Shown here: positions 1-7,004 of the stretch, one piece after another
Layout: each line of letters opens with the position of its first letter
Position numbering within the stretch: position 1 is the stretch's first letter
NCBI RefSeq assembly: GCF_946477055.1
Contig: NZ_CAMKXG010000130.1
Span: 1 to 9,927, forward strand
Direction of reading: 5' to 3'
DNA from: Lonsdalea britannica
GTDB lineage: Bacteria; Pseudomonadota; Gammaproteobacteria; Enterobacterales; Enterobacteriaceae
Length of the DNA stretch: 9,927 bases
The notes under the pieces: generated by a model
Databases searched by the model: none
Told to the model about the DNA's origin: nothing
What the model saw: the letters and a program-made list of their open reading frames with translations, nothing else
Position numbers and translations under genes: made by a program

Positions 1-1390
1 CTTTCGCCAGCATGATCTTGCTGCCGCCGTGGGACTGCAGCAGGTCGACGTAGGAATCCATACGACCCGCGGTGGTTGGCCCCAAAGAGCCGGAGGCATA
101 GCCAGTCGGCGTTTTGGCCGGGCCTGCGTAGTAAATCGGATGGTCTTTAACGTACTGAGGCAGACCTTCACCGTTGTCGATACGCTCTTTCAGCTTCGCA
201 TGAGCAATATCACGTCCTACGATGATCGTACCGCTCAGAGACAGACGCGTAGAGACCGGATACTGAGACAGTTCGGTGAGGATGTCATCCATTGGTCGGT
301 TAAGGTCAATGCGGACCGCTTCGCCTTCGCCAGCCTGACGCAGATGTGCCGGGATGTATTTGCCAGGGTTCTGCTCCAGCTGTTCCAGCCAAATACCGTC
401 GCGGTTGATTTTGCCTTTGATGTTACGGTCTGCGGAGCAAGATACGCCCATACCGACCGGACATGATGCGCCGTGACGCGGAAGACGGATCACGCGAATG
501 TCATGCGCGAAGTATTTACCGCCGAACTGTGCGCCCAGACCCAGATTACGGGCTTCTTCCAACAATTCCTGCTCCAGCGCGGTGTCACGGAAAGCTTGAC
601 CGTGTTCGTTGCCTTCGGTCGGCAGTTCATCGTAGTAGTGCGTGGAGGCCAGCTTGACCGTTTTCAGGGTGGTTTCTGCAGAGGTGCCGCCGATGACGAA
701 AGCAATGTGATACGGCGGGCAAGCCGCGGTGCCCAGCGTACGCATTTTTTCTACCAGGAAGTTTTTCAGTTTTCCCGGTGTCAGCAGCGCTTTGGTTTCC
801 TGATACAGATAGGTTTTGTTGGCAGAACCACCGCCTTTGGTGACGAACAGGAACTTGTACTCTTCGCCTTCCGTGCTGTAGAGGTCGATCTGCGCCGGCA
901 GGTTGGTCCCGGTGTTAACCTCTTTGTACATGTCCAACGGTGCGTTCTGAGAGTAGCGCAGGTTGTCTTCGATGAAGGTGTTGTAAACGCCGTGCGACAG
1001 CGCTTCCGCATCGTTGACACCGGTCCAGACGTTCTGGCCTTTCTTGCCGACAATGATTGCGGTTCCGGTATCCTGACAGGTCGGCAAAATACCCTTGGCG
1101 GCGATTTCCGAATTGCGCAGGAATTGCAGCGCGACATATTTGTCGTTTTCACTCGCTTCCGGATCGCTCAGGATATCGGCGACCTGCTGCTGGTGGTCGG
1201 GACGCAGCATGAACGAAGCATCGTGGAAGGCTTGCTGCGCGAGCAGCGTCAGTCCTTCCGGCGCGATTTTCAGCATGTCCTGACCGTCGAACTGCGTGAC
1301 GGAAACATAGTCCTTGGAGAGCAAGCGATACTCGGTTTTATCTTTACCGAGGGGGAAAGGCTCTTGGTAATGAAAAGTTTTATTCGACAT
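1..1390 (-). CDS. fumA: class I fumarate hydratase (FumA type), C-terminus outside window
   Basis: Iron-sulfur fumarase that interconverts fumarate and malate in the cytosolic TCA cycle. Read from the ATG at 1388-1390, the protein begins [20 protein letters not shown], as in the enteric FumA/FumB family. 463 codons are present; the E. coli protein has 548 residues, so about 85 C-terminal residues lie beyond the left edge. The three cluster cysteines can be read: C105 in ILPTCQDTG, one in GTAACPPYH (about 224) and one in [15 protein letters not shown] (about 318). The start has only a modest Shine-Dalgarno (AAGTGAG). The long upstream gap carries an ArcA-like site, which fits the known ArcA repression of fumA in E. 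coli. FumA and FumB cannot be separated from this fragment alone; no dcuB neighbour is seen. The large plus-strand frames across this region are antisense shadows. Confidence 0.95.
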   Translation of the reverse strand, partial: MSNKTFHYQEPFPLGKDKTEYRLLSKDYVSVTQFDGQDMLKIAPEGLTLLAQQAFHDASFMLRPDHQQQVADILSDPEASENDKYVALQFLRNSEIAAKGILPTCQDTGTAIIVGKKGQNVWTGVNDAEALSHGVYNTFIEDNLRYSQNAPLDMYKEVNTGTNLPAQIDLYSTEGEEYKFLFVTKGGGSANKTYLYQETKALLTPGKLKNFLVEKMRTLGTAACPPYHIAFVIGGTSAETTLKTVKLASTHYYDELPTEGNEHGQAFRDTALEQELLEEARNLGLGAQFGGKYFAHDIRVIRLPRHGASCPVGMGVSCSADRNIKGKINRDGIWLEQLEQNPGKYIPAHLRQAGEGEAVRIDLNRPMDDILTELSQYPVSTRLSLSGTIIVGRDIAHAKLKERIDNGEGLPQYVKDHPIYYAGPAKTPTGYASGSLGPTTAGRMDSYVDLLQSHGGSKIMLAK

Positions 1391-1925
1391 TGGTTTCTCA
1401 CTTAAGGCCGTATAGTTTATGAATTCATTCAGTTTTATCGCCCTGGCGGCGTGTTTTGCGCAGTCTTAATCATTAGAGCGGTGCGTTTCGTGCTGCGACA
1501 AAAGTAATAGACGCTACAATGTTATGGTTTTATTTCCACGAGTGCTACGTATGCGGGGCACATTATTATTAATCTCCGTCATGTTTTCATGGAAAATAGC
1601 GATAGGCTTGTTTCATTCGGCGAGAATTCAGTCGGATGTGCTTTGAAAATAATATTTAAGTTAATTAATTTGTTTAATTTAAATAAATAAAGGCGAGCTG
1701 GAACATGTACCAAAAAATAAAAACACGCATGATAGCTATGCATTTTCATTATTTTATCCCCGCAAATATCCCCTTTTGTCTTCTATAAAAAGATCGTATT
1801 AGTGTGCATTCGCCGTTCACAACACGCGTGCTGGGTTAACGTCTAGGCTTCATTGCAACCCTGTTTCTGTTGGTGCTCGGGAGGTCGGTCAGAGCAACGC
1901 TGCACTCACTTAGAGAGGAATACGC
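1391..1925. other. fumA-alkB divergent intergenic region
   Basis: This 535-bp gap separates divergent fumA and alkB. It is markedly AT-rich between about 1640 and 1800, with many A/T runs. I find an ArcA-like site at 1659-1680 and the alkB ribosome binding site at 1912-1920. No promoter matches the sigma-70 consensus well on either strand. A 27-codon frame at 1705-1788 has no convincing ribosome binding site, so I do not call it. No RNA gene or mobile element is recognised. Confidence 0.6.
1659..1680. promoter_or_regulatory. ArcA-like binding site upstream of fumA
   Basis: AGTTAATTAA at 1659-1668 matches the reported ArcA-P core (A/T)GTTAATTA(A/T) exactly. A second, weaker copy, TGTTTAATTT, lies at 1671-1680 in the same orientation, 12 bp on. 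ArcA sites are typically direct repeats about one helical turn apart. In E. coli, fumA is repressed by ArcA under anaerobic conditions. The site is about 270 bp upstream of the fumA start in an AT-rich stretch where chance matches are likelier, so this is a candidate only. Confidence 0.35.
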
Positions 1926-2543
1926 ATGAACTTCGATCTGTTTGCCGATGAACAACCTGAGCGCCGTACGGAGAGACTGGCGCCGGGAGCCGTGGTGCTG
2001 CGCGGCTATGTCTGGGACGAAGCCCGCATGTTATTGGACGGTATCCAGCAGGTGAGCGATTCCGCGCCTTTCAGACACCTGATAACGCCGGGCGGCTATA
2101 GCATGTCTGTGGCGATGAGCAATTGCGGTCCCTTAGGATGGGTGAGCGATGATCGAGGTTATCGTTACGATGCGTACGATCCGCTTTCTGGCCGCCCTTG
2201 GCCCGAAATGCCGCCTCTCTTTTATCCGTTAGCGACGGCCGCTGCCGAAGAGGCGGGTTTTCCGGGATTTCAACCCGATGCGTGTCTGATCAATCGCTAC
2301 TCATTGGGAGCGCGTTTATCGCTTCATCAGGATAAGGACGAGCGCGATATTGAGCAGCCTATCGTCTCGTTTTCATTGGGGTTGAATGCCGTTTTTCTGT
2401 TTGGGGGACGTGAGCGTAGCGATCCCTGTCAGCGTGTACTGCTTTCTCATGGCGATGCGGTGGTGTGGGGTGGGGAATCCCGGTTATTTTACCATGCGAT
2501 TCAGCCGCTAAAACCAGGGCCATTGCCCAGTGACATGCCGTGA
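1926..2543 (+). CDS. alkB: AlkB 2-oxoglutarate/Fe(II) DNA repair dioxygenase, C-terminus cut by in-frame TGA
   Basis: AlkB oxidatively removes methyl groups from 1-methyladenine and 3-methylcytosine in DNA and RNA. The ATG follows a good Shine-Dalgarno (AGAGAGGAA, 1912-1920). The protein resembles E. coli AlkB throughout: N-terminal DLFADEQP, ITPGGYSMSVAMSNCGPLGW (about 53-72), and the double-stranded beta-helix with iron ligands H134 and D136 (SLHQDKDE) and H190 (RLFYHAIQPLK). The open frame stops after 205 codons at TGA 2541-2543, ending LKPGPLPSDMP. The expected C-terminal RxNLTFR motif, whose two arginines bind 2-oxoglutarate and shape the active site in E. coli (R204, R210), lies in the same frame just after the stop. 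As written the product lacks that strand and is probably inactive unless the stop is read through or is a sequencing error. No ada gene is adjacent. Confidence 0.9.
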   Translation: MNFDLFADEQPERRTERLAPGAVVLRGYVWDEARMLLDGIQQVSDSAPFRHLITPGGYSMSVAMSNCGPLGWVSDDRGYRYDAYDPLSGRPWPEMPPLFYPLATAAAEEAGFPGFQPDACLINRYSLGARLSLHQDKDERDIEQPIVSFSLGLNAVFLFGGRERSDPCQRVLLSHGDAVVWGGESRLFYHAIQPLKPGPLPSDMP

Positions 2544-2582
2544 GAATACCGGTTTAACCTGACGTTTCGCCGCGTTCGCTGA
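2541..2582 (+). pseudogene. in-frame TGA plus orphaned AlkB C-terminal motif
   Basis: After the TGA at 2541-2543 the same frame reads EYRFNLTFRRVR and then TGA at 2580-2582. This carries the AlkB-family R-x-N-L-T-F-R signature. Counting the stop as one residue, the restored gene would be 218 codons, against 216 residues in E. coli AlkB. The rest of the gene keeps its frame, so the simplest explanation is a single-base change creating the stop, for example GGA to TGA. No second start or ribosome binding site is visible for the 12-codon tail. Confidence 0.8.
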
Positions 2583-2614
2583 ACGGTGAGCAAACGCATG
2601 TTGGGATAGTTTAA

Positions 2615-2645
2615 AACGATCATCGGGCGTCAGATGCGCCCGATG
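2615..2645 (-). terminator. Rho-independent terminator of the small minus-strand gene
   Basis: CATCGGGCG (2621-2629) pairs perfectly with CGCCCGATG (2637-2645) around a 7-nt loop. Read on the minus strand, the hairpin begins 9 bases after the TGA of the small gene and is followed by ATCGTTTT, a short T tract. There is no T tract on the plus side, so it serves the minus-strand gene and not alkB. Confidence 0.65.
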
Positions 2646-2653
2646 GAGAAAGA

Positions 2654-2860
2654 TCAGGCACGCCCCAGGCGCATCAGTTCTTCCGGTGCAAAGAAGCCAT
2701 TTACGCCCTGTAGCTCAACGCATTTGGCCTTACGGACGTCTTCACGTTTTAAGTTCTCCGCATGGATTGCGGCGATAGTGCCTACCGTGCGAGAGCCTGC
2801 CTGCATGACTCGGCAGCCCGTGCTGAGTGGATTTCTGTATCGGTCATATGCGGTGTACAT
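2654..2860 (-). CDS. small protein of unknown function (68 aa)
   Basis: I do not recognise this family. The ATG at 2858-2860 is preceded by an almost ideal Shine-Dalgarno (AAGGAGGC, plus-strand positions 2866-2873) at good spacing, and the gene ends 9 bases before a terminator hairpin. These two signals make it a real gene despite its length. The product begins MYTAYDRYRNPLSTGCRVMQ and is basic, with no membrane segment or signal peptide. The segment GCRVMQAGSRTVGTIAAIHAENL (about 15-37) looks like a short beta-barrel fragment, with two cysteines at about 16 and 47. It has its own promoter candidate and so is probably monocistronic. Function cannot be inferred from context. Confidence 0.75.
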   Translation of the reverse strand: MYTAYDRYRNPLSTGCRVMQAGSRTVGTIAAIHAENLKREDVRKAKCVELQGVNGFFAPEELMRLGRA

Positions 2861-2921
2861 TTTTTGCCTCCTTTTTTACGACATACAACGCTATTGATCC
2901 TACTGCTCGGCATGGGATTAG

Positions 2922-2940
2922 ACCATGACATTAGCATGGT
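2922..2940. promoter_or_regulatory. operator-like palindrome at promoter of the small gene
   Basis: ACCATG (2922-2927) and CATGGT (2935-2940) form a perfect inverted repeat around 7 bases. It touches the candidate -10 box of the small minus-strand gene and covers the expected transcription start, a typical place for a repressor site. No regulator is identified for it. Confidence 0.3.
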
Positions 2941-2965
2941 TATAATTAATTGCTCTATAAATCAA
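2939..2965 (-). promoter_or_regulatory. candidate promoter of the small 68-aa gene
   Basis: On the minus strand, TTGATT (plus coordinates 2960-2965) and TATAAC (2939-2944) form a -35/-10 pair with a 15-bp spacer. The -10 matches at 5 of 6 positions; the spacer is short. It lies about 80 bp upstream of the start codon. A palindrome (2922-2940) overlaps the edge of the -10 box and the predicted start of transcription. Confidence 0.35.
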
Positions 2966-2987
2966 AGGGCTTGTGACGGGGCGCATT

Positions 2988-3031
2988 AAAAACGACAGAA
3001 CGAACGCCTATGAGCGGCGTTTGTTCTGTCG
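2988..3031 (-). terminator. strong Rho-independent terminator after mdtG
   Basis: Sixteen bases at 2993-3008 pair with 3016-3031 around a 7-nt loop, with a single non-Watson-Crick position. On the minus strand the stem starts 4 bases after the mdtG stop codon and is followed by TTTTT (plus 2988-2992). This is a classical intrinsic terminator and insulates the small downstream gene from mdtG transcription. Confidence 0.88.
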
Positions 3032-3035
3032 ACCG

Positions 3036-4235
3036 TCAGGAGGTCGCGTTTTTGGGCAGACGTTTGAAACTGAAGATCAATTGAACCGCGTTAATGACAA
3101 TTAGCAGCGATGTCACCAAAAAGACCCAGCGGTATCCCAGGGTGGCGGAAATACCGGAGCCGAGCAGGGGGCCGACGACGTTCCCCAGATACATGCAGGA
3201 CTGGTTATAGCCAAAAATGCGTCCGGTCACCTGCTGGCTGCTGTATTTCACCAGCAGCGCCTGCACTGCGGGTAACAGCGCACCATCGGCAAAGCCCAGG
3301 ATAAAGCGCAGGATCCCCAATTGGGTCGCGCTTTGAATGGTCGACATCAGGAAAAACAGCAGTGCGCTGAACAACAGCGCGACGATGAGGATGCGCTGAG
3401 AACCGATGCGGTCACCCAGCTTGCCCAATCGGGGCGCAGACATTAACGCCGACACCCCGGGAACAGCGGCAATGACCCCGCTGATAAAGGCGATATTCTC
3501 GATGTTGGGCGACAGTTCGCGGATGAACAGCGTCAGTATCGGGCTAATCGAACCATTAGCCATCTGTATCATCATGGTGGTGACGCAGAGGCTGACAATC
3601 AGCATCGGATAGGGCAGAGACGCGAAGACCGCCTTGCCGGACAGTCGGTCGGCTTTGCTGACTTTGACGAAATTCTCTTTAATGGCGAACAGCGTAATCA
3701 GGAAAGAGATAAATAGCAGGCCAGACGTCACGAAAAATACCGTTCGCAACCCCAGGTGATCCGCCATGAATCCCCCCAGCATCGGCCCTATCAACACGCC
3801 GGAGACTTGTCCGGTCGAGAGCGTCCCTAGAGCCCAACCGCTTCGAGCGCGGGGGACCTGAGAGGCGATCAACGCCATCGCGTTAGGGATATAGCCGGAA
3901 GTGAGCCCCATCAAGGCGCGAAGCAGGAACAGATGCCAGACGCTGGTCGCCATCCCTTGCAGCCCCATGACGATCGACATGCCGAGCGCGGCGCGCAGCA
4001 GCATCAGCCTGCGCCCTTTACGGTCGGCCAGACTGCCCCACAGGGGGGCGACGATGGCTGAAATCATGAAGGAAGAGCTGAAAATCAGCCCAGACCACAG
4101 ATTTAGAGACGCATGATCGCGAACGCCGAGTTGCTCGATATACAGCGGCAAAAACGGCAGGATCTGGCTCATGGCCATGCCGGTAAAAAAGCACCCTACC
4201 CAAGCGGAGAAGAGGTTAAGTTTCCATTTTTCCAT
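3036..4235 (-). CDS. mdtG: MdtG-like MFS multidrug efflux transporter
   Basis: Inner-membrane drug:proton antiporter of the major facilitator superfamily (DHA1), close along its length to E. coli MdtG/YceE (408 residues; here 399). Visible features are 12 hydrophobic segments, motif [11 protein letters not shown] (about 67-76) between segments 2 and 3, a motif C-like stretch [19 protein letters not shown] in segment 5, the degenerate second motif [11 protein letters not shown], and the family-typical [16 protein letters not shown]. The gene stands alone, with a strong terminator behind it. The ATG at 4233-4235 ([15 protein letters not shown]) has no clear Shine-Dalgarno and the protein lacks about 8 N-terminal residues found in E. 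coli MdtG. The in-frame sequence upstream offers no better start, so translation may be weak. In E. coli the gene confers resistance to fosfomycin and deoxycholate and belongs to the mar-sox regulon; a weak marbox-like sequence lies upstream. Confidence 0.88.
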   Translation of the reverse strand: MEKWKLNLFSAWVGCFFTGMAMSQILPFLPLYIEQLGVRDHASLNLWSGLIFSSSFMISAIVAPLWGSLADRKGRRLMLLRAALGMSIVMGLQGMATSVWHLFLLRALMGLTSGYIPNAMALIASQVPRARSGWALGTLSTGQVSGVLIGPMLGGFMADHLGLRTVFFVTSGLLFISFLITLFAIKENFVKVSKADRLSGKAVFASLPYPMLIVSLCVTTMMIQMANGSISPILTLFIRELSPNIENIAFISGVIAAVPGVSALMSAPRLGKLGDRIGSQRILIVALLFSALLFFLMSTIQSATQLGILRFILGFADGALLPAVQALLVKYSSQQVTGRIFGYNQSCMYLGNVVGPLLGSGISATLGYRWVFLVTSLLIVINAVQLIFSFKRLPKNATS

Positions 4236-4378
4236 AAGGTCAGGACATGAAGTTACTTAGACTGTGAATAATCAGTATGGCCGTTTTACCCGCATCGTGA
4301 AATGGTTTTTGTATATCAAAGAATAACAGGCAGGTGGAAGGAAGGACGAACCAGGGGGAACCGAATGGGAAATGATGA

Positions 4379-4407
4379 CGCCGCCTTTCCGGTCAGGATA
4401 GGCGGCG
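4379..4407 (-). terminator. probable terminator of the queF operon
   Basis: CGCCGCCT (4379-4386) pairs with AGGCGGCG (4400-4407). Inside, after one T-T mismatch, TCC pairs with GGA, leaving a 5-nt loop. On the minus strand the hairpin starts 7 bases after the queF stop, and what follows (TCATCATTT) is only moderately T-rich. Position and stem strength support termination; the weak T tract lowers confidence. Confidence 0.55.
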
Positions 4408-4414
4408 AGGAGCC

Positions 4415-5257
4415 TTACTGACGGACCAATCGGCCTATCGCGTGGCTGTCTTCGAAGTTACTGCGGAATGGGTTGATATCCAGGCCGCCGCGTCGCGTAT
4501 AGCGCGCGAAAACCGTCAATTTCTGCGGCTGGCAGTAGCGCTGAATATCATTGAAGATGCGCTCGACACACTGCTCATGGAACTCATTGTGCTGGCGGAA
4601 CGAGATCAGATAGCGCAGCAGGCATTCCGGATCGATTTTTTTGCCTTCATATTTTATCACTACGCTGCCCCAGTCCGGCTGGTAGGTCACCAGACAGTTG
4701 GATTTGAGCAGGTTGGAGCTCAGCGTTTCGCTGACCGTCGGCGCATTTTCGGAAACGGCGTATTTCAGATAATCCGGGTTGAACGAATAGTCGTTCACTT
4801 CGATATCCAGATCGTCAATAACGGTGCCCGGAAGACCGTCGATTTGTGCCGGATAGCCGGTCAGCCCAGGATAAATATTAACTTTAACTTGGCCTTGCGC
4901 GGCGGCAGACAGGTCGGTCACCAGCGTGGACAACAGCGTTTCAATGTCGCGCATGCGCGTCTGGTTAAAGCTGTTGAGGTACAGCTTGAACGACTTGGAT
5001 TCGATCAGGTTTACCGAAGAGGCGGGCACGTGAAATTCGGCAATGCCTACCATCGGTTTGCCTTTCTTGTTGAGCCACGACAGCTCAAAGGCCGTCCACA
5101 GGTCATAGCCCGTGAAAGGCAGCTCGGCGTCGGTCAGGCCGACCAGCTCCCGCCCATTGGCGCGAGGCAGCGCTTCCAGCAGTTCCGGATCGTATTGATC
5201 GGGATAGCTGGAGCGAACGCCAAGATGCGTGATTTTATCTTTTTCCGTGATATGCAT
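4415..5257 (-). CDS. queF: QueF, NADPH-dependent preQ0 (7-cyano-7-deazaguanine) reductase
   Basis: Cytosolic enzyme that reduces the nitrile of preQ0 to the amine of preQ1, the base inserted into tRNA by Tgt on the way to queuosine. At 280 residues it is the long, two-domain QueF (E. coli 282). The family NADPH-binding motif [16 protein letters not shown] is at about 86-101. The catalytic cysteine C188 and aspartate D195 are in [13 protein letters not shown], spaced as C190/D197 in E. coli. [15 protein letters not shown] (about 223-237) holds the conserved His-Glu pair. The N-terminal third ([22 protein letters not shown]) diverges from the E. coli sequence, suggesting a distinct QueF lineage. 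I place the start at ATG 5255-5257, with Shine-Dalgarno AAGGAA overlapping the last codons of the transporter gene. A longer in-frame extension to 5344 has no support. The start lies 4 bases after the transporter stop, so the two are translationally coupled. Confidence 0.94.
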   Translation of the reverse strand: MHITEKDKITHLGVRSSYPDQYDPELLEALPRANGRELVGLTDAELPFTGYDLWTAFELSWLNKKGKPMVGIAEFHVPASSVNLIESKSFKLYLNSFNQTRMRDIETLLSTLVTDLSAAAQGQVKVNIYPGLTGYPAQIDGLPGTVIDDLDIEVNDYSFNPDYLKYAVSENAPTVSETLSSNLLKSNCLVTYQPDWGSVVIKYEGKKIDPECLLRYLISFRQHNEFHEQCVERIFNDIQRYCQPQKLTVFARYTRRGGLDINPFRSNFEDSHAIGRLVRQ

Positions 5258-5261
5258 AAGA

Positions 5262-6131
5262 TCATTTCCTTGCCGGAGCGGCGTTGATATAGCTTCTGAA
5301 CAGTTTCCGCGTGCCGTAAATCGGGCCGACGCCCAGCACCGCATAAACGACTTTAATCATGAATTGAGACAGAATCATGGTTTTGATCACGTCAAAACTC
5401 AGCACATTATAGAACGCCACGGTGCAGAAAATAACGCTGTCTACCGCCGATGCGGTAATTGTACTGGTGATGACGCGAATGAACAGATAGCGCGACTTCG
5501 TCATGATTTTAATTTTGTACAGAACGTAGGCGTTGACGTTTTCAGAAACCAGATAGGCGAGCGAAGACGCCACCAGCACCGCCATGATGCTGTGTACGAT
5601 ACCGTTGTAGGTATGGTCGTATTCCCACTGCGGCAGTCCCGGGATCAGACTGGTCACCCACAGGCCGAGGACGAACGCGAGGTTGGCGAAAAAGGTGATG
5701 AGGATCGTTCGCCTTGCCAACTTCAGTCCATAAAATTCGTTAAGGATATCCACCAGAATAAACGTAATGGGGTAGACGAAAACGGCAGGCGGCACCACCA
5801 TGTTTAGCGCGGGAACGAAGACCGGCTTCACCCCGGCAATGGTCGAGAAAATATAAATAACGCTCAGCGCGATGCTGATCAGCAGATAGGCATGCCATGA
5901 GCGATCGTTGCGGTCGCTGATGTCGTAAACGGTCGTGATGTCTTTGCTGTTGTAGAGCTTTTTATATAAAGCATTGAGCTCGTGGCGGCTGAAATCGTCT
6001 GAGATTTCGTTATCCACGAGCTCTTTTAAATCCATGCTGATGGTTTTGCCGGTGGCCAGCACCATGATATTGGCTGACAATTCGCCGCTATGGTTAAATC
6101 CCAGTAGTTTAAACTTTCTGTTGGATTCCAT
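5262..6131 (-). CDS. queuosine precursor transporter (VUT/YhhQ family) with N-terminal extension
   Basis: Inner-membrane carrier of the queuosine-precursor transporter family (E. coli YhhQ imports preQ0 and preQ1). Family hallmarks are [14 protein letters not shown] (about 128-141) and [13 protein letters not shown] followed by SAVDSVIF (about 196-235). Six hydrophobic segments lie roughly at 80-100, 108-128, 141-161, 178-195, 218-240 and 247-270. At 289 residues it is about 70 longer than E. coli YhhQ (221). The excess is a hydrophilic N-terminal part (1-78) with a beta-like start ([20 protein letters not shown]) and a helical, charged stretch, probably cytosolic. The ATG abuts the TAA of the upstream regulator with no gap, and GAGGAAAG inside that gene serves as ribosome binding site. 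queF follows after 4 bases. Pairing with queF supports preQ0 as substrate, though queuine or preQ1 is possible. Confidence 0.88.
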   Translation of the reverse strand: MESNRKFKLLGFNHSGELSANIMVLATGKTISMDLKELVDNEISDDFSRHELNALYKKLYNSKDITTVYDISDRNDRSWHAYLLISIALSVIYIFSTIAGVKPVFVPALNMVVPPAVFVYPITFILVDILNEFYGLKLARRTILITFFANLAFVLGLWVTSLIPGLPQWEYDHTYNGIVHSIMAVLVASSLAYLVSENVNAYVLYKIKIMTKSRYLFIRVITSTITASAVDSVIFCTVAFYNVLSFDVIKTMILSQFMIKVVYAVLGVGPIYGTRKLFRSYINAAPARK

Positions 6132-6746
6132 TTACAGTCTTTCCTCTATGATATAGCCCAGCAGTTCTATATTGCTGGATCTTTTCCTTTCAAAGGATAT
6201 GTTTCCCTCTGGTGGCTGAATAATAAAACCTTCCGCCTGCGAATAGCATAATGAGGGGGTGTTAACTACCAGGGCCGGCGGACGCTTAATAATAATGACA
6301 TCGTTCGGTGAGAATTGGTCATTGATAGCGGATTCAATCCTGACCGCCAACATATTTGACTCTTCGCCAAAGAAATAAGTGAGCGGATATTGAATCGCCA
6401 GTTGACCTATTTTCTTATCTTGTGACGCTAATAAATCAGATTGAGGAATAATAGGAATCGCGGCCGGATTTTTATTCCCTTCGTAGGAAATGGTATTATT
6501 AAGCTGTTCGATCTTTTCCAGATCGTAATCTTCTATTTCTTCACACGACAGGCCGAAAAAATCGGAAATACGATTCACGGTTGATTGCTGTACGTTATTC
6601 ACGCGGCCATCGAGAATTTTGTAGATAGTTGTGCGGGTCACACCGGTGCGGTTTGAAAATGACGCTTTCGTTTCTCCGCGCGTCCGCATCAAATATTCAA
6701 TATTCTTGATGATGTTGGTTTTACGTTGAGCATTCGTTGTTTTCAT
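6132..6746 (-). CDS. XRE-type HTH regulator with LexA/CI-like C-terminal domain
   Basis: Probable DNA-binding regulator of the transporter-queF operon. The N-terminal helix-turn-helix (about 12-66; TKASFSNRTGVTRTTIYKILDGRVNN) is of the phage-repressor/XRE type. The C-terminal half (about 95-204; AAIPIIPQSD, MLAVRIESAINDQFSPNDVIIIKR, LLGYIIEERL) has the strand pattern of the S24 LexA/CI fold. The catalytic signature GDSM is replaced by IESA and no lysine stands at the usual distance (about 37 residues), so self-cleavage is unlikely; the fold may sense a ligand or serve dimerisation. I choose ATG 6744-6746: AAAGGA sits at good spacing for it but directly abuts the alternative ATG at 6750-6752. 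The gene looks more AT-rich than its operon partners, hinting at a different origin. Its TAA directly abuts the transporter ATG. Confidence 0.8.
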   Translation of the reverse strand: MKTTNAQRKTNIIKNIEYLMRTRGETKASFSNRTGVTRTTIYKILDGRVNNVQQSTVNRISDFFGLSCEEIEDYDLEKIEQLNNTISYEGNKNPAAIPIIPQSDLLASQDKKIGQLAIQYPLTYFFGEESNMLAVRIESAINDQFSPNDVIIIKRPPALVVNTPSLCYSQAEGFIIQPPEGNISFERKRSSNIELLGYIIEERL

Positions 6747-6787
6747 AGACATCCTTTACGCAATAACACCTCTTACCCGCTTATCTT

Positions 6788-6802
6788 ACGCTAAAACAGC
6801 GT
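6788..6802. promoter_or_regulatory. inverted repeat upstream of the HTH regulator gene
   Basis: ACGCT (6788-6792) and AGCGT (6798-6802) form an inverted repeat around AAAAC, 42 bp upstream of the chosen regulator start. Its position suits an autoregulatory site of the XRE-type protein, but the arms are short and chance occurrence is possible. Confidence 0.25.
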
Positions 6803-6934
6803 TTGTCCGCATCCAGAGGGGCGTAATTTCTTGTCGAATTCAGCGGTTAAATCATCATACAAAATTCTTAACTTACACACTATCCCTGCCATTATTATTG
6901 GCTTATTGAAAGTGAACACTAAAGTTTGTTTTAC

Positions 6935-6952
6935 GTCAACTTATCTGTTGAC
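6935..6952. promoter_or_regulatory. palindrome with divergent -35-like hexamers
   Basis: GTCAAC (6935-6940) and GTTGAC (6947-6952) form a perfect inverted repeat around TTATCT. Each arm contains TTGAC, the core of a -35 box, pointing outward on opposite strands: TTGACT toward yqhA and TTGACG toward the regulator-transporter-queF operon. The -10 partners at 17 bp are poor on both sides (TTAATG on plus, TTCACT on minus). It may be a regulator site, a pair of divergent promoters, or both. Confidence 0.3.
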
Positions 6953-7004
6953 TAAACGTTTTTTGCTGCGTTAATGTTTAAAAAGCTCAGATAGATACGC
7001 ACGG

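Noticed and set aside
473..1405. 310-codon plus-strand open frame opposite fumA
   Set aside because: It is the antisense shadow of a clearly homologous fumarase, and its translation shows no family features.
1705..1788. 27-codon open frame in the fumA-alkB gap (MYQKIKTRMIAMHFHYF...)
   Set aside because: No convincing ribosome binding site or recognised homologue, in very AT-rich DNA where short frames are common.
4442..5287. 281-codon plus-strand open frame opposite queF
   Set aside because: The minus strand encodes QueF with all catalytic residues; the antisense translation is a shadow.
5258..5344. Longer QueF start (29 extra residues)
   Set aside because: The extension lies wholly over the end of the transporter gene, while the ATG at 5255-5257 has a good Shine-Dalgarno and fits family length.
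6747..6960. preQ1 riboswitch in the leader of the queF operon
   Set aside because: I looked for a preQ1-I type hairpin and A-rich tail and saw none; control by the encoded HTH protein seems likelier.
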